A stretch of 64,000 bases of DNA from positions 124,001-188,000 of the forward strand of contig MZZL01000400.1 of assembly GCA_002749535.1 (NCBI GenBank). Reading direction: 5' to 3'. Numbering within the stretch: the first letter of the stretch is position 1; the number at the start of each line of letters is the position of its first letter. Made by a program: the position numbers and the translations under genes. Under the pieces are notes generated by a model. The model worked only from the letters and a program-made list of their open reading frames with translations, ran no database searches and was not told the origin of the DNA. Of this stretch, positions 1-10,832 are shown piece after piece. The stretch is from Apophysomyces variabilis. Lineage: Eukaryota; Mucoromycota; Mucoromycetes; Mucorales; Mucoraceae.

Positions 1-270
1 TCAATATCCACACATCTTCTTTGTATATATTATAATATAGTTGCTATACACTCTTACCACCTTTTGTATTCTCAATCGGGTTGGAATCAGGCAACCAATG
101 AGAGCAAATTATTCATGCATGTGCTGTGGAATTTTTGTGAGTCTCGTAAAGGATTACCTTCCTTGTCAGAAACATCCGTTAATCAATAACGCGCCACGTT
201 CCGTTCTTTTCGGCCTTTCTTTTTCCCAAATTTCTTTTGTTCCTGTGGAAACGGGTCGCTTTTTACTGTC

Positions 271-2186
271 ATGGACTTGTCAGACAATTCATTGCAGGAG
301 AAACGCTATGACGACCCAGGTCCTATTGTCAAGGATATAATGAGCCCATGTAGAACATTGGCACAAGATTGGCCCCTTTCAGAATGTCCTAAAGAAACAG
401 TGACGGTACGTTGGCTAGTGGAGGTGCAGAAATGAACTGGTGTAATGCTCTTTGTTTTCTATGCACAGTGCGCCAAAGAAGCTGTTCATGCTCAAAATAC
501 TCCGATAGGTCATCGACGACAGCAGCCGTCTGTCGGGCTAGGTATTGTTACCGACCTGAAAGAGATGCAGAACGAAAAGCGCAGATCCAAAAATGAGGAA
601 TTTTTTAGCAGCGTAATTGAGCTTCCTCGTCCACCTCCCTCCTTAGCGCGTCCATCGGATCCTCCCGCTGCCTGTTCATGTTCTTCTTCTTCTTCACCCT
701 CAGAAAATAGCCTGGAAAACCATCCTCCAGATGTATTGATAGACACCCACGATCTTCCAAATAGAAACCTGCATGTGGATTCTTTTTCAGAGGATAAGAT
801 TATCCCGTTACCTAGTCCTGCACAGGTTAACGTTTACACGACGTTCCTTGCAAGGAACCCGTTTCCGAGTCATCAGGCTGTTTCATCCGAAAATCTCGCG
901 TCGTCAGCGCCCACAACAATCCCAATCCTGATGTTCTCCCCTCTTCCTCCGGATAAGACAAACACCTTTCCCTCCTTATCAGAGCTACCTATTTTGGGCG
1001 ACGTGGATGAACAACCTCAGGATTCATTATCACTCCCTATTACCCGAGAGTTTAAATTCCCTTCCCCATCACCCTCCAACGCACAAAATGAGGATCTAAT
1101 CGGAAAGCTGATATGGAAATTCGAAATCCAAAAGCTACTTGGTGTAGGCGCCTTCTCCAGAGTCTATTTAGCCAATAACATTGAGTCGGGCCAGAAGTAT
1201 GCTATCAAGATGATCAGTAAAGAACGCATGTTGAATGATTTGCGAGTAAAGACAAGTATTGAAAGAGAGGTGGAGATACTCAAGGTAAAAAACGTACAAG
1301 AAATCAGAAGGAATAAAAATGGGGAAAGGCCAAGTTTTATTTTCTTTTTTTCTTTTTCGGGCCAATGTGTCAACCACTGAATTACATTGGCATGTAGTAT
1401 ATAGACCATCCCGGTATTATACGTCTTGAGGCAACCATGGAAACGGAGCAGTACCTTTGTATTGTTCTGGAATACGTCGAGGGGGGCGAGTTATTTGATT
1501 ATGTCCAGAAAAGACACTGCACCACCCCGAACCCAGCCCATGGCATAAACGAACATGATGTGAAAGCTCTCTTTTTGGAGATTGTCCAAATTGTTCGATG
1601 GATGCATGAGCGAAATATCGTTCACCGTGATCTAAAGCTTGAAAGTAGGTGAACATCGACATATAAAATTACGCTTGATTATATGATTGACCCTACCCAC
1701 CTTTTTCGTTTTTTTTTATCTTTTTTTTTTACTGCAGATATTCTCCTTCACAAAGATGATAATGGCAATCTACGTGCCAAATTAACCGATTTTGGTTTGG
1801 CCCGCGTGGTGGACCCAACCTCTCCACAATTGACTACGCGCTGTGGAAGCGAAGAATATGCTGCTCCTGAGATTGTTCAAAGCCAGGTTTATGACGGTCG
1901 TCAAACCGATACCTGGTCTTTAGGTGTCGTTCTTTATGCTTTGTTGGTGGGTTATCTGCCTTTCACTTATAATCCTTCTCGCGGTGAGAAAATATCGCAT
2001 ATGTTTCACCGTATCGTGTGTGCTGAAGTGAAATGGCCTGTGTCCAAGGATCCATCCACGCCAGTGAGCGATCAAGCCAAACATGTCGTTGAACGCATGT
2101 TGGTACGACATCCAGGGAAACGCATTGGTCTGCATGACGTAGAAAATCTGCCGTGGTTTGCAGATATTCTTTTAAAAAAAGAATGA
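271..2186 (+). CDS. Serine/threonine protein kinase, four exons
   Basis: Predicted exons are 271-405, 469-1284, 1398-1644 and 1738-2186, giving about 548 residues. All three introns have GT-AG borders and keep the frame, and the first joins two otherwise separate open frames. The first ~255 residues are Pro/Ser-rich and probably disordered. The C-terminal half is a complete kinase domain: a glycine-rich loop (LGVGAFSRVY), the ATP-binding lysine in YAIKMISKE, the catalytic loop HRDLKLEN (split by intron 3), the DFG motif in LTDFGLARV, and the APE motif in CGSEEYAAPEI. The VVLYALLVGYLPF helix is typical of CAMK-like kinases, and the CGSEEYAAPE segment recalls yeast Prr1-type kinases, so a nutrient or stress signalling role is possible but inferred. 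The start at 271 is chosen because the downstream ATG at 445 lies inside the first intron. All catalytic residues are present, so it should be active. Confidence 0.85.
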
Positions 2187-2618
2187 GTTGCTACGCAGGC
2201 GCAACGTGTGGGTTTTCTAATGGCCGGCTTGTCACTACGATTAATTATTCCCACTGTTGTTGTATCTTCAATAAAGTCTAAGATTCTCAAATACTGAGCA
2301 TCGTATATTTAGCTGCCTTCTTTTGGTTTTCCTCAATTGCACCATAGTAAAAGGAACTTGTTTTTTGCTTTCAACATATCCAACTTTGTGATATTACCAA
2401 CTGATCCTTGATTCTCTCTTGTAACACAAAAGCTATCAAGTTTCACAGCGTACAGACACTGCATGTATTTAAGACTTGCTGGTTGTATGCGAAAACTGGG
2501 GTAACAATGGACGATTCTATTATTTCCTTTCATAACATAGAATAACCGAGCCCACTGTTTTATTTGACATGAGAGTAATTGATTTCTTGTATTGTGCGCT
2601 ACCATAGCCGTGTAACCT
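2187..2618. other. Intergenic, no gene seen
   Basis: This AT-rich spacer follows the kinase stop codon. An AATAAAG motif at about 2269-2275 is a plausible polyadenylation signal for the kinase gene. No other structure was recognised. Confidence 0.4.
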
Positions 2619-2639
2619 ATGGATATCGTACAAGATCAC

Positions 2640-3360
2640 TATGACGTGTGTGATCTGCGTCTATATCAGCCGCAATGCTTCCTTCCAAGATCTGTCGATC
2701 GACGTGTCATTTGGAATGCTCTAGCACCCTGCTGCCCTCCACCATCATTGACGCTACTAAAAAATCTTTTCAATGATGTTTTCATAGAAGTGCTACTATC
2801 AAACGCTACCTCTCGCCGGTTTCAACCAGTTACTGGAGTCCTACAAGGCTCCATTCTTCCCCTTTCCTATATTGTATCTACATTAATTCCTTCCCCCTCC
2901 CTCCGCCCCGAACCATTCAAGAGTGTTTGCTCCAAAGCCAGGGATTGACATCATCCCCCACGTCTCGCCTCGCAACTCAAAGCCTGAACTGCCTGCTGTA
3001 CGCGGACGATGTCGTGTTGATTGGCAACCGCCTTACTATGCCTGCCCTCCTTAAAGGATACCAAGACCACAGCATACAAACCGGCTACCGTTGGAACCCA
3101 AATAAATGCCCATCATTTTCTAGAACAAGCGGTCCAGTAGGGAACCAACTACCTTCACAATCTACGGAGAGGATATCCCACAGCAAGAGTTTTTCAAATA
3201 TTTTGGCGTTTCATTTCGATCCTCCGGTTCCATAGACCCGATCCGTCTGATCCAACAAAATAGCACCGGTGCTCTCAATAGCATGCGGATACTGAATACC
3301 ATCGGACTGGAGTGCTTCTGGCTTTATCCGTTTAATGTTTTTAGAAATATTGGGCGGTGG
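2640..3360 (+). pseudogene. LINE-type reverse transcriptase remnant
   Basis: Two overlapping broken frames carry reverse transcriptase landmarks of non-LTR retrotransposons in the right order. First comes SVDRRVIWNAL (the usual DR(V)WxxL region after motif A), then GVLQGSILPLSY (the QGxxLSP-like motif), then the catalytic box LLYADDVVLIG at about 2996-3028. The segment after the catalytic box also looks like LINE sequence (GYRWNPNKC, then SMRILNTIGL). Frame changes and stops show that it is inactive. Neither the endonuclease domain nor the 3' tail was recognised, so it is a 5'-truncated or internally decayed copy. Confidence 0.7.
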
Positions 3361-3626
3361 TGAGCTGCGAGCATTTGCCCGGGCCATAGCTGCATATCAC
3401 CGAGCCGGCGTCGTGACGATGCCTGGTGGTGGCATCAGACGAAGTGCTGTTTTAGGTTTGGAGTGGGTGTCTTATATATGTGTACTATAAACCGCCAAAA
3501 GTAACTTTTAGCGGAAAAAGGTCCCGGTTGTTTGAGAAACAACGACAGGTCACGTAGATCGTCTGTGACTGATCGGAAAATTTGCTGGTAATGCTTTCTA
3601 TTTTTTCTGACCACCTCAACAATCAA

Positions 3627-3825
3627 GATGCTTGCGGCTAGTAGTCTGTAGATGAAAATCCTTGATACCAATCATTGCAGCTGATTGTCCTCAATCATAC
3701 TCTTTGACTTGGGTTCTCGATTGTGCAAGAGATGCTTGCGGCTAGTAGTTTGCAAATGAACGTCCTTGATACCAACCATTGCAACTGATTGTTCTTAACA
3801 TTCATGTTCTCTGACTTGGGTTCTC
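3627..3825. repeat. Tandem direct repeat, two ~92-bp copies
   Basis: Copy 1 (3627-3718) and copy 2 (3731-3825) both begin GATGCTTGCGGCTAGTAGT. They share the CTTGATACCAA and CATTGCA blocks and both end at GACTTGGGTTCTC. Differences are mostly transitions. The pair lies just upstream of a Tc1/mariner transposase fragment and could be an old duplicated terminal region of that element. Confidence 0.75.
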
Positions 3826-4039
3826 TTGCGAGGTGGGGGGGGGTTCGTCTGAAATACTCACAAACAAAAGCATGCTAAGTGTTACACTGAAAAATTTTAT
3901 GTTTGTCAACGAATCTGGATTCCTTATGACCTTATTCCTGGCAATGGATGCCCCATATGCTTCTCGTGCTGTTAAAAAAAGCGTAAAACTGGAACAACTC
4001 CTGCGACAATGAAATGATAAAGTCACAAGAACAAGAGTA

Positions 4040-4310
4040 CTAACCACTATGTGAGGTTTTTTATAGCATACGACAGACGCGATGGAAGAATACCTCGAAT
4101 TCAAAAGATGCTCTCTGATGATGGACAACACACCAATACATCAATCAAAGAACATGAACTGTTGCTTACTGAACGTGGTTACTGCTGCAATCATCTGCCT
4201 CCATACTCTCCGGAACTGAACCCAATTGAACAATTCTGATTCAAGGTGAAATACTTAATCAAGAGGGAAGCATTGCTAGATTCTGGTATTCTATCTTCAA
4301 GTAATATCCG
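4040..4310 (+). pseudogene. Tc1/mariner-type transposase fragment (DDE C-terminal part)
   Basis: The open frame contains DDGQHTNTSIKEHELL, then NHLPPYSPELNPIEQF, a stop, and FKVKYLIKREALLDS in the same frame. PYSPELNPIE is the hallmark of the region before the last catalytic residue in IS630/Tc1/mariner transposases, and the upstream aspartate sits in the MLSDDGQHTN segment. Only the last ~80 codons survive. A similar motif (SYSPELNPIEQF) occurs in the mariner relic at 12.5 kb, so both probably belong to one family. Confidence 0.7.
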
Positions 4311-4712
4311 AAGCAACAAATTTCAAAGGTATACTTATAGAAAGATCAGAATTGATTTGGCTGTCCAAAACGGAATATGATATCCGCTCGGATGCAATTG
4401 TAGCAACTTACGAAATAGGGTTTCAAATGCCATAATGAATGTGCACATACTACTTCCGCTTAATTACCATGTTTTGATAATAAAATCACAGTGACTCTAT
4501 CCAGGATAGTGTCATCTCATTTGGTAGATAACTGTAACTAATGCAGAGGTTCTATGAGTTGTATGCTTCCATGGACTTGTGGAAAAGCAGAATACCATAT
4601 TTTGGTATATGGAAATAGGTGGAAGCTTCTAGTTTTTTTTTATAACAGTCGTATGAAAGAATACCAGGTTTATTTGAGTTTTCTATCATGACGTGATGTT
4701 ACAACACTAAAA

Positions 4713-4902
4713 GTGATTAGCTTGACACCTGAGCATGAAAGATATGGTTTGTATTCAGACGATCTATGGAAGCCTTTCGTTGTCTGGACATGTCCAAACT
4801 GTCACCATCATACAGGAAGCCGTTCAACAAGTAAAAAAGATGAAGGGTATGTGGAATGTCCGGAGAAAAAAAAACCAGCGAGAAATCAACCAAATTGGCA
4901 GG
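4713..4902 (+). other. Unassigned open frame with CxxC and a possible splice donor
   Basis: A 63-codon open frame (LTPEHERYGLYSDD, then FVVWTCPNCHHHTG, then ECPEKKKPARNQ) ends at a GTGAGA donor-like site (4903). TTACTAACATAG, a good branch point and acceptor, follows 85 nt later. The CPNC pair and a further C could be part of a zinc ribbon. It could be an upstream exon of the DUF4112 gene or a separate relic. The spliced frame does not clearly continue into DUF4112, so it is kept apart. Confidence 0.3.
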
Positions 4903-5040
4903 TGAGAAAAGAAAGGCACGCGTTAATGTTTCATGAAGACCTGAGGTTCTTTTTTAGGTGCGGTACTGTTCGGAATTACTAACATAGCCATTTTGGGCAC
5001 AAGAGTTCATGCAAATTTTTTTTCTTTTCCCTCCGCGCAA

Positions 5041-5566
5041 ATGTGGTCCAGTCGAGAAAGAGATACTGAAGTAACTCTACCCGAACGTGATGCAAGAATA
5101 TTAGAGAAATACAATCATCGTGTGAAAGTCTATGATAGAATGTGGAGGATATGTTGTTGCTGGGTCGGCTACGGCATGATTCTCGGTAAATTCTCCAACT
5201 AGAAGATAGCCTATCCACTCTTTGTCTAACCCACAAGCAAGAGTTTATTCCAGTCATTGGTAAGGTGCTATCACTTCTCTTTTCGATGTCACTCTACCGA
5301 CTGGCTTGCCGAGCGGAAATACCGGTATCTATTCGAAACAAGATGTTATACCGTGTGAGCATGGATTTTTTGGTACAATGCAAATAATTCACAGTGCACA
5401 AAAGGTTCTAAACATCTTGTAGCTAGGCCTGACACCTTTTCTGGGCATCATATTGAATATGATGTATGGAGCGCACAATAAGAATGCAAAGCTTTTGAAG
5501 AAATATTTGTATGAAAGGGAAAAAGAGAAAAGGAGAATGACAGAGGTGGGAACACAAGAAGCCTAG
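5041..5566 (+). CDS. DUF4112-domain small membrane protein
   Basis: Three exons, 5041-5185, 5242-5372 and 5423-5566, encode about 139 residues. Intron 1 ends soon after a CTAAC branch site; intron 2 is 50 nt with TTCTAAAC before its acceptor. The first ~25 residues are charged. The rest matches the DUF4112 layout: a basic amphipathic segment (VKVYDRMWRICCCWVGYGM), a hydrophobic stretch with the family's IPVIGKVLSLLF turn, the segment YRLACRAEIPVSIRNKML, then a second hydrophobic repeat with GLTPFLGIILNMMYGAHNKN, and a charged tail. Fungal and bacterial DUF4112 proteins have paired (I/L)(I/T)P(V/F)(I/L)G motifs in the same positions; their function is unknown. The splice after GMIL gives Glu where Gly is usual. 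It is isolated among transposon relics but has no in-frame stop, so it is probably a live gene. Confidence 0.75.
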
Positions 5567-6582
5567 AGCACTATCTGCAACCTTCGTGTAACACTCTGTA
5601 TTGCAATGGATCTACATATGGAAAGTTTACTACTAGCCAATTACATGTGTTTTGAATAGTGAAGGCTGATGTTGTTATATGCTGGGTGACTAAGGTGGAT
5701 TATCAAAGGAGGAACAAACACATTTGCTTTGCAATCACAGTCACCGTTAGGGCAAATTGTAAATTCTTTGGACTGCAAGGGTCTTCTTACCTAGCGGCAA
5801 CGTTCTCAACCATCTGGTGACTGTGATTATGCGACATGAACAGAAAGGTTGCCCAAGAATTCTCGGAAATGAAGGGAATTGTGGAGCAAAGCAGCTACTA
5901 TCCGGCAACTGGAATAATTCGTCAGTTTGTTTCTAGCAATGATGAGCATACTATTGTTATAGAGGTGCGGAACGTACTCCAGCCAAAAGATAATGATGGC
6001 GTCAACAAGCAGTTCAGCTGGCAGTTGGTTGCTTGGTTAATGATAGCGAAGCATTGGAACAATAAGTTCGACAAGGAAAGACCTGCAGGTTGAAATGACA
6101 GTAAAACTAGAAATTGTGTATTCAATGCTGAAGATTCTACAAACACGTTCATTATTATAACAGTCACCTGTAGTGATATGCTTTATGAAGCTGCCATTGA
6201 CTTCGACGATTTTTGATCTGTCAAATTTTGGGAGTCCTCCAGTTAATCCTGCCGCGCAGGAAGAGACCAGCGAAGCTGAAGAAGGGCCTTGCCTGTCATG
6301 AAGCGGCAAGCGAAGGGTTAACCGTTCCAGACGCTCCTAACGTAAAAAAAAGCATTGATAGAATAGTTTTTTGTTCATATATATCTTGCGTTTTTTACGT
6401 ATAAAAATTCATCTTGTGATAATTATTTATTGAGTTGGGGCAGGAAATTATGTTGTTCCTTAAGAACATAACATTGTCAGTCTAATAATAGATACGCCAA
6501 ACGAGCACTGGGTCGTGCTTATAGACAATAACAATAGTAAAGATTCAGTACCTAAACAGGCTAAATAACGGTTACTAAGATA
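5567..6582. other. Degenerate region, two orphan frames
   Basis: A frame at 5836-6093 (86 codons, with IVEQSSYYPATGIIRQF and HTIVIEVRNVLQ) looks protein-like but was not recognised. A short open stretch around 6220-6300 (PVNPAAQEETSEAEEG) may belong to the Fanzor-like relic downstream. A perfect 13-bp inverted pair (AATCACAGTCACC at about 5735 and its complement at about 5816) flanks the start of the first frame. The rest is noncoding. Confidence 0.3.
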
Positions 6583-7450
6583 ATGTTAAACAAAGAAAGA
6601 GCCAAGTTTTCCATGTCCAAAATAATGAAAGCTAATAGAAGATCAACATATGAATGCGCTATTTGTGTTCTATGGGCCGATGAAAGCGGAGGGACGATTT
6701 CGGGATTAGCAGGGACGTCAGCGCGCTCCAGAAGAAATGATCAACATCCTAACCAATGGAGGAAAAATGTACAACAGAAATCGCCGTAAATACACAAAAT
6801 GGAATTTCAAGCTACGTCGCGAAAATAGAAAAAAAGGAAAGAACAAAAGACAAGCAAACCGGGATGCAACTGAGTAAGATCAAGTATAAACTTGTTACTG
6901 AATAACTCAATAGGAGAGCGTGTCTACCGGTGTCTGCGGTGAGATCGACTTTGGGCAAAAACAAAGGTTTCCGAGAATGGAAGCGAGCAGGTTACCAAGA
7001 CTCGGAAAAAGATGCCGTTCATAGCGTTCGGCAATGGGATGTTTGGCAAGGATATGGTGAAGCTCAAGGGTGACCGGAGCGATGTAGTCGGCAGGTTGTG
7101 GAAGTATATCAAGAGAAGAGAACGAAGAGAAGAGTTAGTAGCTGTCAAGATGGATGAGTATCTCACTTCGCAGGCACAGTACATAGATAAAACAAACGAA
7201 CCGCTCGTTTAATTACAGATAATTTTTGAATACGTAACAATTGCAAACGGAAAAATTGAAGAAGATTGCAACTGCGGGCGGTGTCTCTTACCACAGCATA
7301 CTAAGTTTGCAAACACTGTGGAGTGTAATGGCAGAGAGAGATGTCAACGCTTAAAAAAACCATTTTCTCGATCGCGCTATCGTCCTGGGTTGGGCAAGGA
7401 CGACCGCAATGGTTCTTCTGTCCCCTAGCCCCTAACAACATCCCTGAATC
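6583..7450 (+). pseudogene. Decayed Fanzor/TnpB-like nuclease C-terminal region
   Basis: Several broken frames in sequence resemble the C-terminal half of eukaryotic TnpB homologues (Fanzor). A basic stretch (NRNRRKYTKWNFKLRREN, about 6770-6825) is followed by PFIAFGNGMFGKDMVKLKG and VKMDEYLTSQ (7015-7180). The (V)DE(Y/F)xTSQ motif corresponds to the segment before the first zinc-ribbon cysteines. Further on, a frame reads TLWSVMAERDVNA, a stop, then KN. RDVNAxKN is the RuvC-III signature, whose Asp is catalytic in TnpB. SSWVGQGRPQWF follows. Most zinc-ribbon cysteines are lost and stops interrupt each block, so no active enzyme is made. What is known: Fanzors are RNA-guided nucleases carried by eukaryotic transposons. 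What is inferred: this is one such relic. Its RNA-producing end was not identified. Confidence 0.5.
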
Positions 7451-7708
7451 GGACACAGGTCCTCCTCTCGGGGAGGTTTAGTTTTTCACGGTAAGTGTAT
7501 TAGGCAATGTTTCCAGTTAGAATTTTACTAAAGTTTATCTTTTTGTAGGTGATGCCATCTGTGAGCCCTCTATCGGATTTAACAGGATATACTCACCAAC
7601 AATCATTGCCAAATATTTATAACCTTTATCTCCAAATCTTCTAACAATCTTGGATGAAATGTTCAAAAACTTTTGAATAAACCAGTAAATCAATTCTGGG
7701 GATTACTA

Positions 7709-8073
7709 CGCGCACTAAAAGTTTGAGTCACTTTAGTAGCTTTTCCTTTTAACACGGCGTCAACCAATCACCGCCGTAGGCTTCTCTAAGCTAATGCCAG
7801 CTTTTAGTGAGCGGGGTGACCATGCATGTCTTGTTAACTTTTAGTGCGTGAGCTGGGCCTTTACAGCTAATAGTAGGCTGCATGATAAACTTCAGAGGAA
7901 GTGCATTGTCCACTGTGCAGAATAAAAGTCTTCACCCATTCAAAATTACTTATACTGCATACCAAATATTACCAAGAGATATACTGTTGATCTCGCGCAC
8001 TAAAAGCTGGCATTAGCTTAGAGAAGCCTACGGCGGTGATTGGTTGACGCCGTGTGAAAAGGAAAAGCTACTA
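7709..8073. repeat. MITE-like inverted repeat, mariner-related
   Basis: An ~80-bp stretch at 7733-7812 (from GTAGCTTTTCCTTTT through AGCTAATGCCAGCTTTTAG) recurs as its near-perfect reverse complement at about 7991-8073, with ~180 bp between. Both copies contain or abut the motif GCGCACTAAAAG, also found at the right end of the mariner relic near 13.97 kb, so this is probably a non-autonomous derivative of that family. The right arm stops exactly at a TA followed by the left terminus of the Tc1 element, so it seems cut by that insertion. No ORF is present. Confidence 0.7.
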
Positions 8074-9417
8074 CACTCGCCTCCAAAAAGTCTGAAAACA
8101 CTTTAGTAGCTCCGCTCTGGTTGAAATTTCTATGACGATCTTAAACATGCTTTATATCAAAACTTTCATAAACCAATTCTCTTCAAACTCTCGACAATGA
8201 TTAAGAGACTGTCTTATACATATAATATATGTTTTTATTGTCATTTTCAGTATCTGGTATTTCCACCACGGGCCTTAATCACCGCTTGGCATCTTCTTGG
8301 CATAGAGTCCACCAAATTCTTGCAGACGCCTGCCGGGATCTTTCGCCATCCATCGAGCAGCGCCTCTTCCAACTGCTGTTCAGTGAATGTAGCATGTCTT
8401 CGCTTCATGAGACGCCGATCGATCTCATCCCACAGATGCTCAATTGGGTTCAGGTCCGGACTTTTTGGCAGGCCGGTTGTCCATGACAGGAAGCTTGTTC
8501 ATCTGCTTCCACCACCTCGAATAAGCGTCTGTATGGCAGCTAGCCCCGTCCTCTTGCAGAACATACCCATCGTTAACAGGATCAGAACTTATTTCTAAGT
8601 AAACTGGGTAATAGCACCCAGACAAAACATTGACGTACACACCTAGATCCATAGTTCCTGGTATGAGTTTTGCTGCCACCGTCCCATCAGTTGTGAAGCT
8701 TCCGCAGATCATCACAGAGCAATCATACTTCACAGTTGGCTGCAGGTGATTGCTCTGGTATGCTTCCCCGTCTTTTCTGAGCACTCTAGCATGACCATCG
8801 TTGCCATGCAACCGGAATCTGGACTCGTCGGACCAAATGACCTTGGACCATTGCTCAAGGGTCCAGTTTACATGAGCTTTGGCCCATTCCAACCGGGCTT
8901 TTTTGTGCTTTTCATTCAGCTTCGGCTTGCGACGCGGTATACGGGAAATGAAGCCCAGAGAATTGACCGCTTTGCGAAAAGTGTGCAAAGACATCTCGGG
9001 ATAGTGATGGAAAAACCCCATGTGATGCTGCACAAGAGATTTGTGCGGTTCACGGCAAATTCTGAGCCCGATGGCACGTCCAACACGTTCTGTCACCTTC
9101 TTTGGTCTTCCGGAACGGGGTGCCGAAGAAGATTCACCAGTCTTCATCATACGATGTAGCACTGAAACAACGGTCGCGCGGGGGAAAGGTTGCGGGCTTT
9201 GGCGATTTCACCATACGACATGCTTGCTTGTCGCATGCTCAAGATTTGGTATCTCTCTCTGGCAGAAAGTTCAGCGTTAGGCATACGGGTAGAGTTAGTG
9301 ATGCAGTTCAGTGGCATAAGGAAGATTGAATAAGACAAAAAATGAGAAAAATACAAAAGAAGAATGCGTATGTTCTTTCAGTTACACGGAATTTTAGAGA
9401 CTTTTTGGAGGGGAGTG
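8074..9417 (-). mobile_element. Tc1-type transposon with TIRs and TA target sites
   Basis: The left end at 8074 reads CACTCGCCTCCAAAAAGTCT. The right end is its near-perfect inverse, AGACTTTTTGGAGGGGAGTG, ending at 9417. TA dinucleotides flank both (8072-8073 and 9418-9419), the target duplication expected for Tc1/mariner. The 1344-bp size fits a complete element. Its only gene is a transposase on the minus strand, which is frameshifted. Confidence 0.85.
8247..9284 (-). pseudogene. Tc1 transposase, frameshifted
   Basis: Reading on the minus strand from the ATG at 9284, the N-terminal helix-turn-helix is visible (ARERYQILSMRQASMSYGEI), then a second DNA-binding part (GRPKKVTERVGRAIGLRI). The catalytic domain follows: VIWSDESRFRLHG (first Asp), YVLQEDGASCHT (second Asp), and the SPDLNPIEHLWDEI block with the final acidic residue, ending RGGNTRY. 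Two frameshifts break it. One is near 9160-9170, between the helix-turn-helix and VLHRMMKTGES. The other is around 8470-8485, where extra bases in a short A-run shift MDNRPAKK out of frame before the LNPIEHLW block. Otherwise it is well preserved, so inactivation may be recent. Confidence 0.85.
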
Positions 9418-10257
9418 TATTTCAGTGAAATTACATGGAAAGCGAAGGTTTGTTCTTTTTTTATATTTTGTGTTTTGTTCGTTAACATGTGCGAAATTCT
9501 TTCTGCCAGATTCAGAACAACCAACCATCCTTCGTTTGGAACGCAATGAGATGACAAACCGATATGAATGCCCCTTTTGCAAGAAGACATGGGTTACCTG
9601 TTCAAGCACTCGCACTCATTTTTATCGACACGCTGGGAAATGCTGCGATTCTTCTGGTAAGAATCAATATAATTATCGAGTCTTTTCTGCTAGCCATTAT
9701 TGTATCAAACACAGCTAATTCATCTGGTGATGAAGAAAGTGACATTGAGGACACGACCATTGCCACCATCGAAATGAAGGCCACAGAACTCATCACTGTG
9801 TTTCCTGAATCTGTTGACAGCCCTCGAAGAAGCTTTGATGAATCAATTTTACGTGCCTTAAGACAATCAGGCGGTTCTACCTGTGAAAGAAACAAAGCCC
9901 TGTGGATTGCAGATAGTTTGAAATTACAACCATTTGCATTACTGGACGACAATCAAGTGGAAGAAATCGCTCTAACCCACTGCGACAATCTTATGCCTTT
10001 GATCACCAAGAGTCAGGATCACAGTTTTCGCGTCAAACATGTCACAGCTGGCAAGAAACGTGCATGAGATAACAGTCTTATATCGATAAATGCAAATTCA
10101 ACAACGAATATCGAAGCAAATCTCATGTCAATCCAACATTACGGATCTTACGCCCAACAATTATCCAAACGATGCTACAAGCAGTTTGATATCAATTCTT
10201 GTCAATTATTGAACGGCGACTGGACGTTTTTACCTCAACTACGATATGCCTGCGCCC

Positions 10258-10671
10258 TGTCGTATAGCTAGTATGTTGTTATACACCTTAATAGCGGAAC
10301 TACAATACAGTTTCCCAATTTGGTATATGGATCATCGTATTTTACATGCAATGTAGCTCTCTCTTTTACGCAGTATAAAGTTGATCAGACCATCTTACTA
10401 TATGCATCATGTATCAAACTAAGTGTACAGTTTAATCTATGCAAGATGGTTCTTTCCCTCTTTCTTTACATCTCTCTATCCTCATAGATCTACACTGCAT
10501 TTACAGAGACAACACATAGAACAACACGTTACACAACGCATACACTTACATTTAGAGACAACATATAAATAGTCGTGAAAACACAATGATAATAAAGAAA
10601 TCTCGACTCAGTCTCAAAGGATCCTATTGTCCGATTTTCTTTTATCTCATTTGTCTCTAACATATACCACA
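10258..10671 (+). mobile_element. Solo LTR (Gypsy family 1) with target duplication CGCCC
   Basis: This 414-bp stretch is the reverse complement of the LTRs at 28385-28799 and 33512-33926, with scattered substitutions. It begins TGTCGTATAGCTAG and ends CATATACCACA. The five bases before it (10253-10257) and after it (10672-10676) are both CGCCC, a perfect target duplication. No internal region remains, so it arose by LTR-LTR recombination. It interrupts an open frame of the surrounding uncharacterised gene. Confidence 0.93.
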
Positions 10672-10785
10672 CGCCCAATTGCTTGCCGGTGCGATTATTA
10701 TGAACAAAAACAACCCGAGGCCGTACTTGTCAACACCGTGGAGATTTATTGACGCCAGCGTTCCCTTGACGTCCATCGAGAAAGC

Positions 10786-10790
<5 letters not shown>

Positions 10791-10829
<39 letters not shown>
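10791..10829. repeat. 39-nt A homopolymer, with an ambiguous base nearby
   Basis: A run of 39 A residues is followed by G4 A6 and AT-rich sequence. An undetermined base (n) occurs at 10928, so assembly quality is doubtful here. It may be the polyadenylated tail of a retroposed insertion or a spot of polymerase slippage within an intron of the broken gene. Confidence 0.8.

Positions 10830-10832
<3 letters not shown>

Noticed and set aside
8746..9159. 137-codon plus-strand frame
   Set aside because: It is antisense to the Tc1 transposase, which explains the sequence fully.
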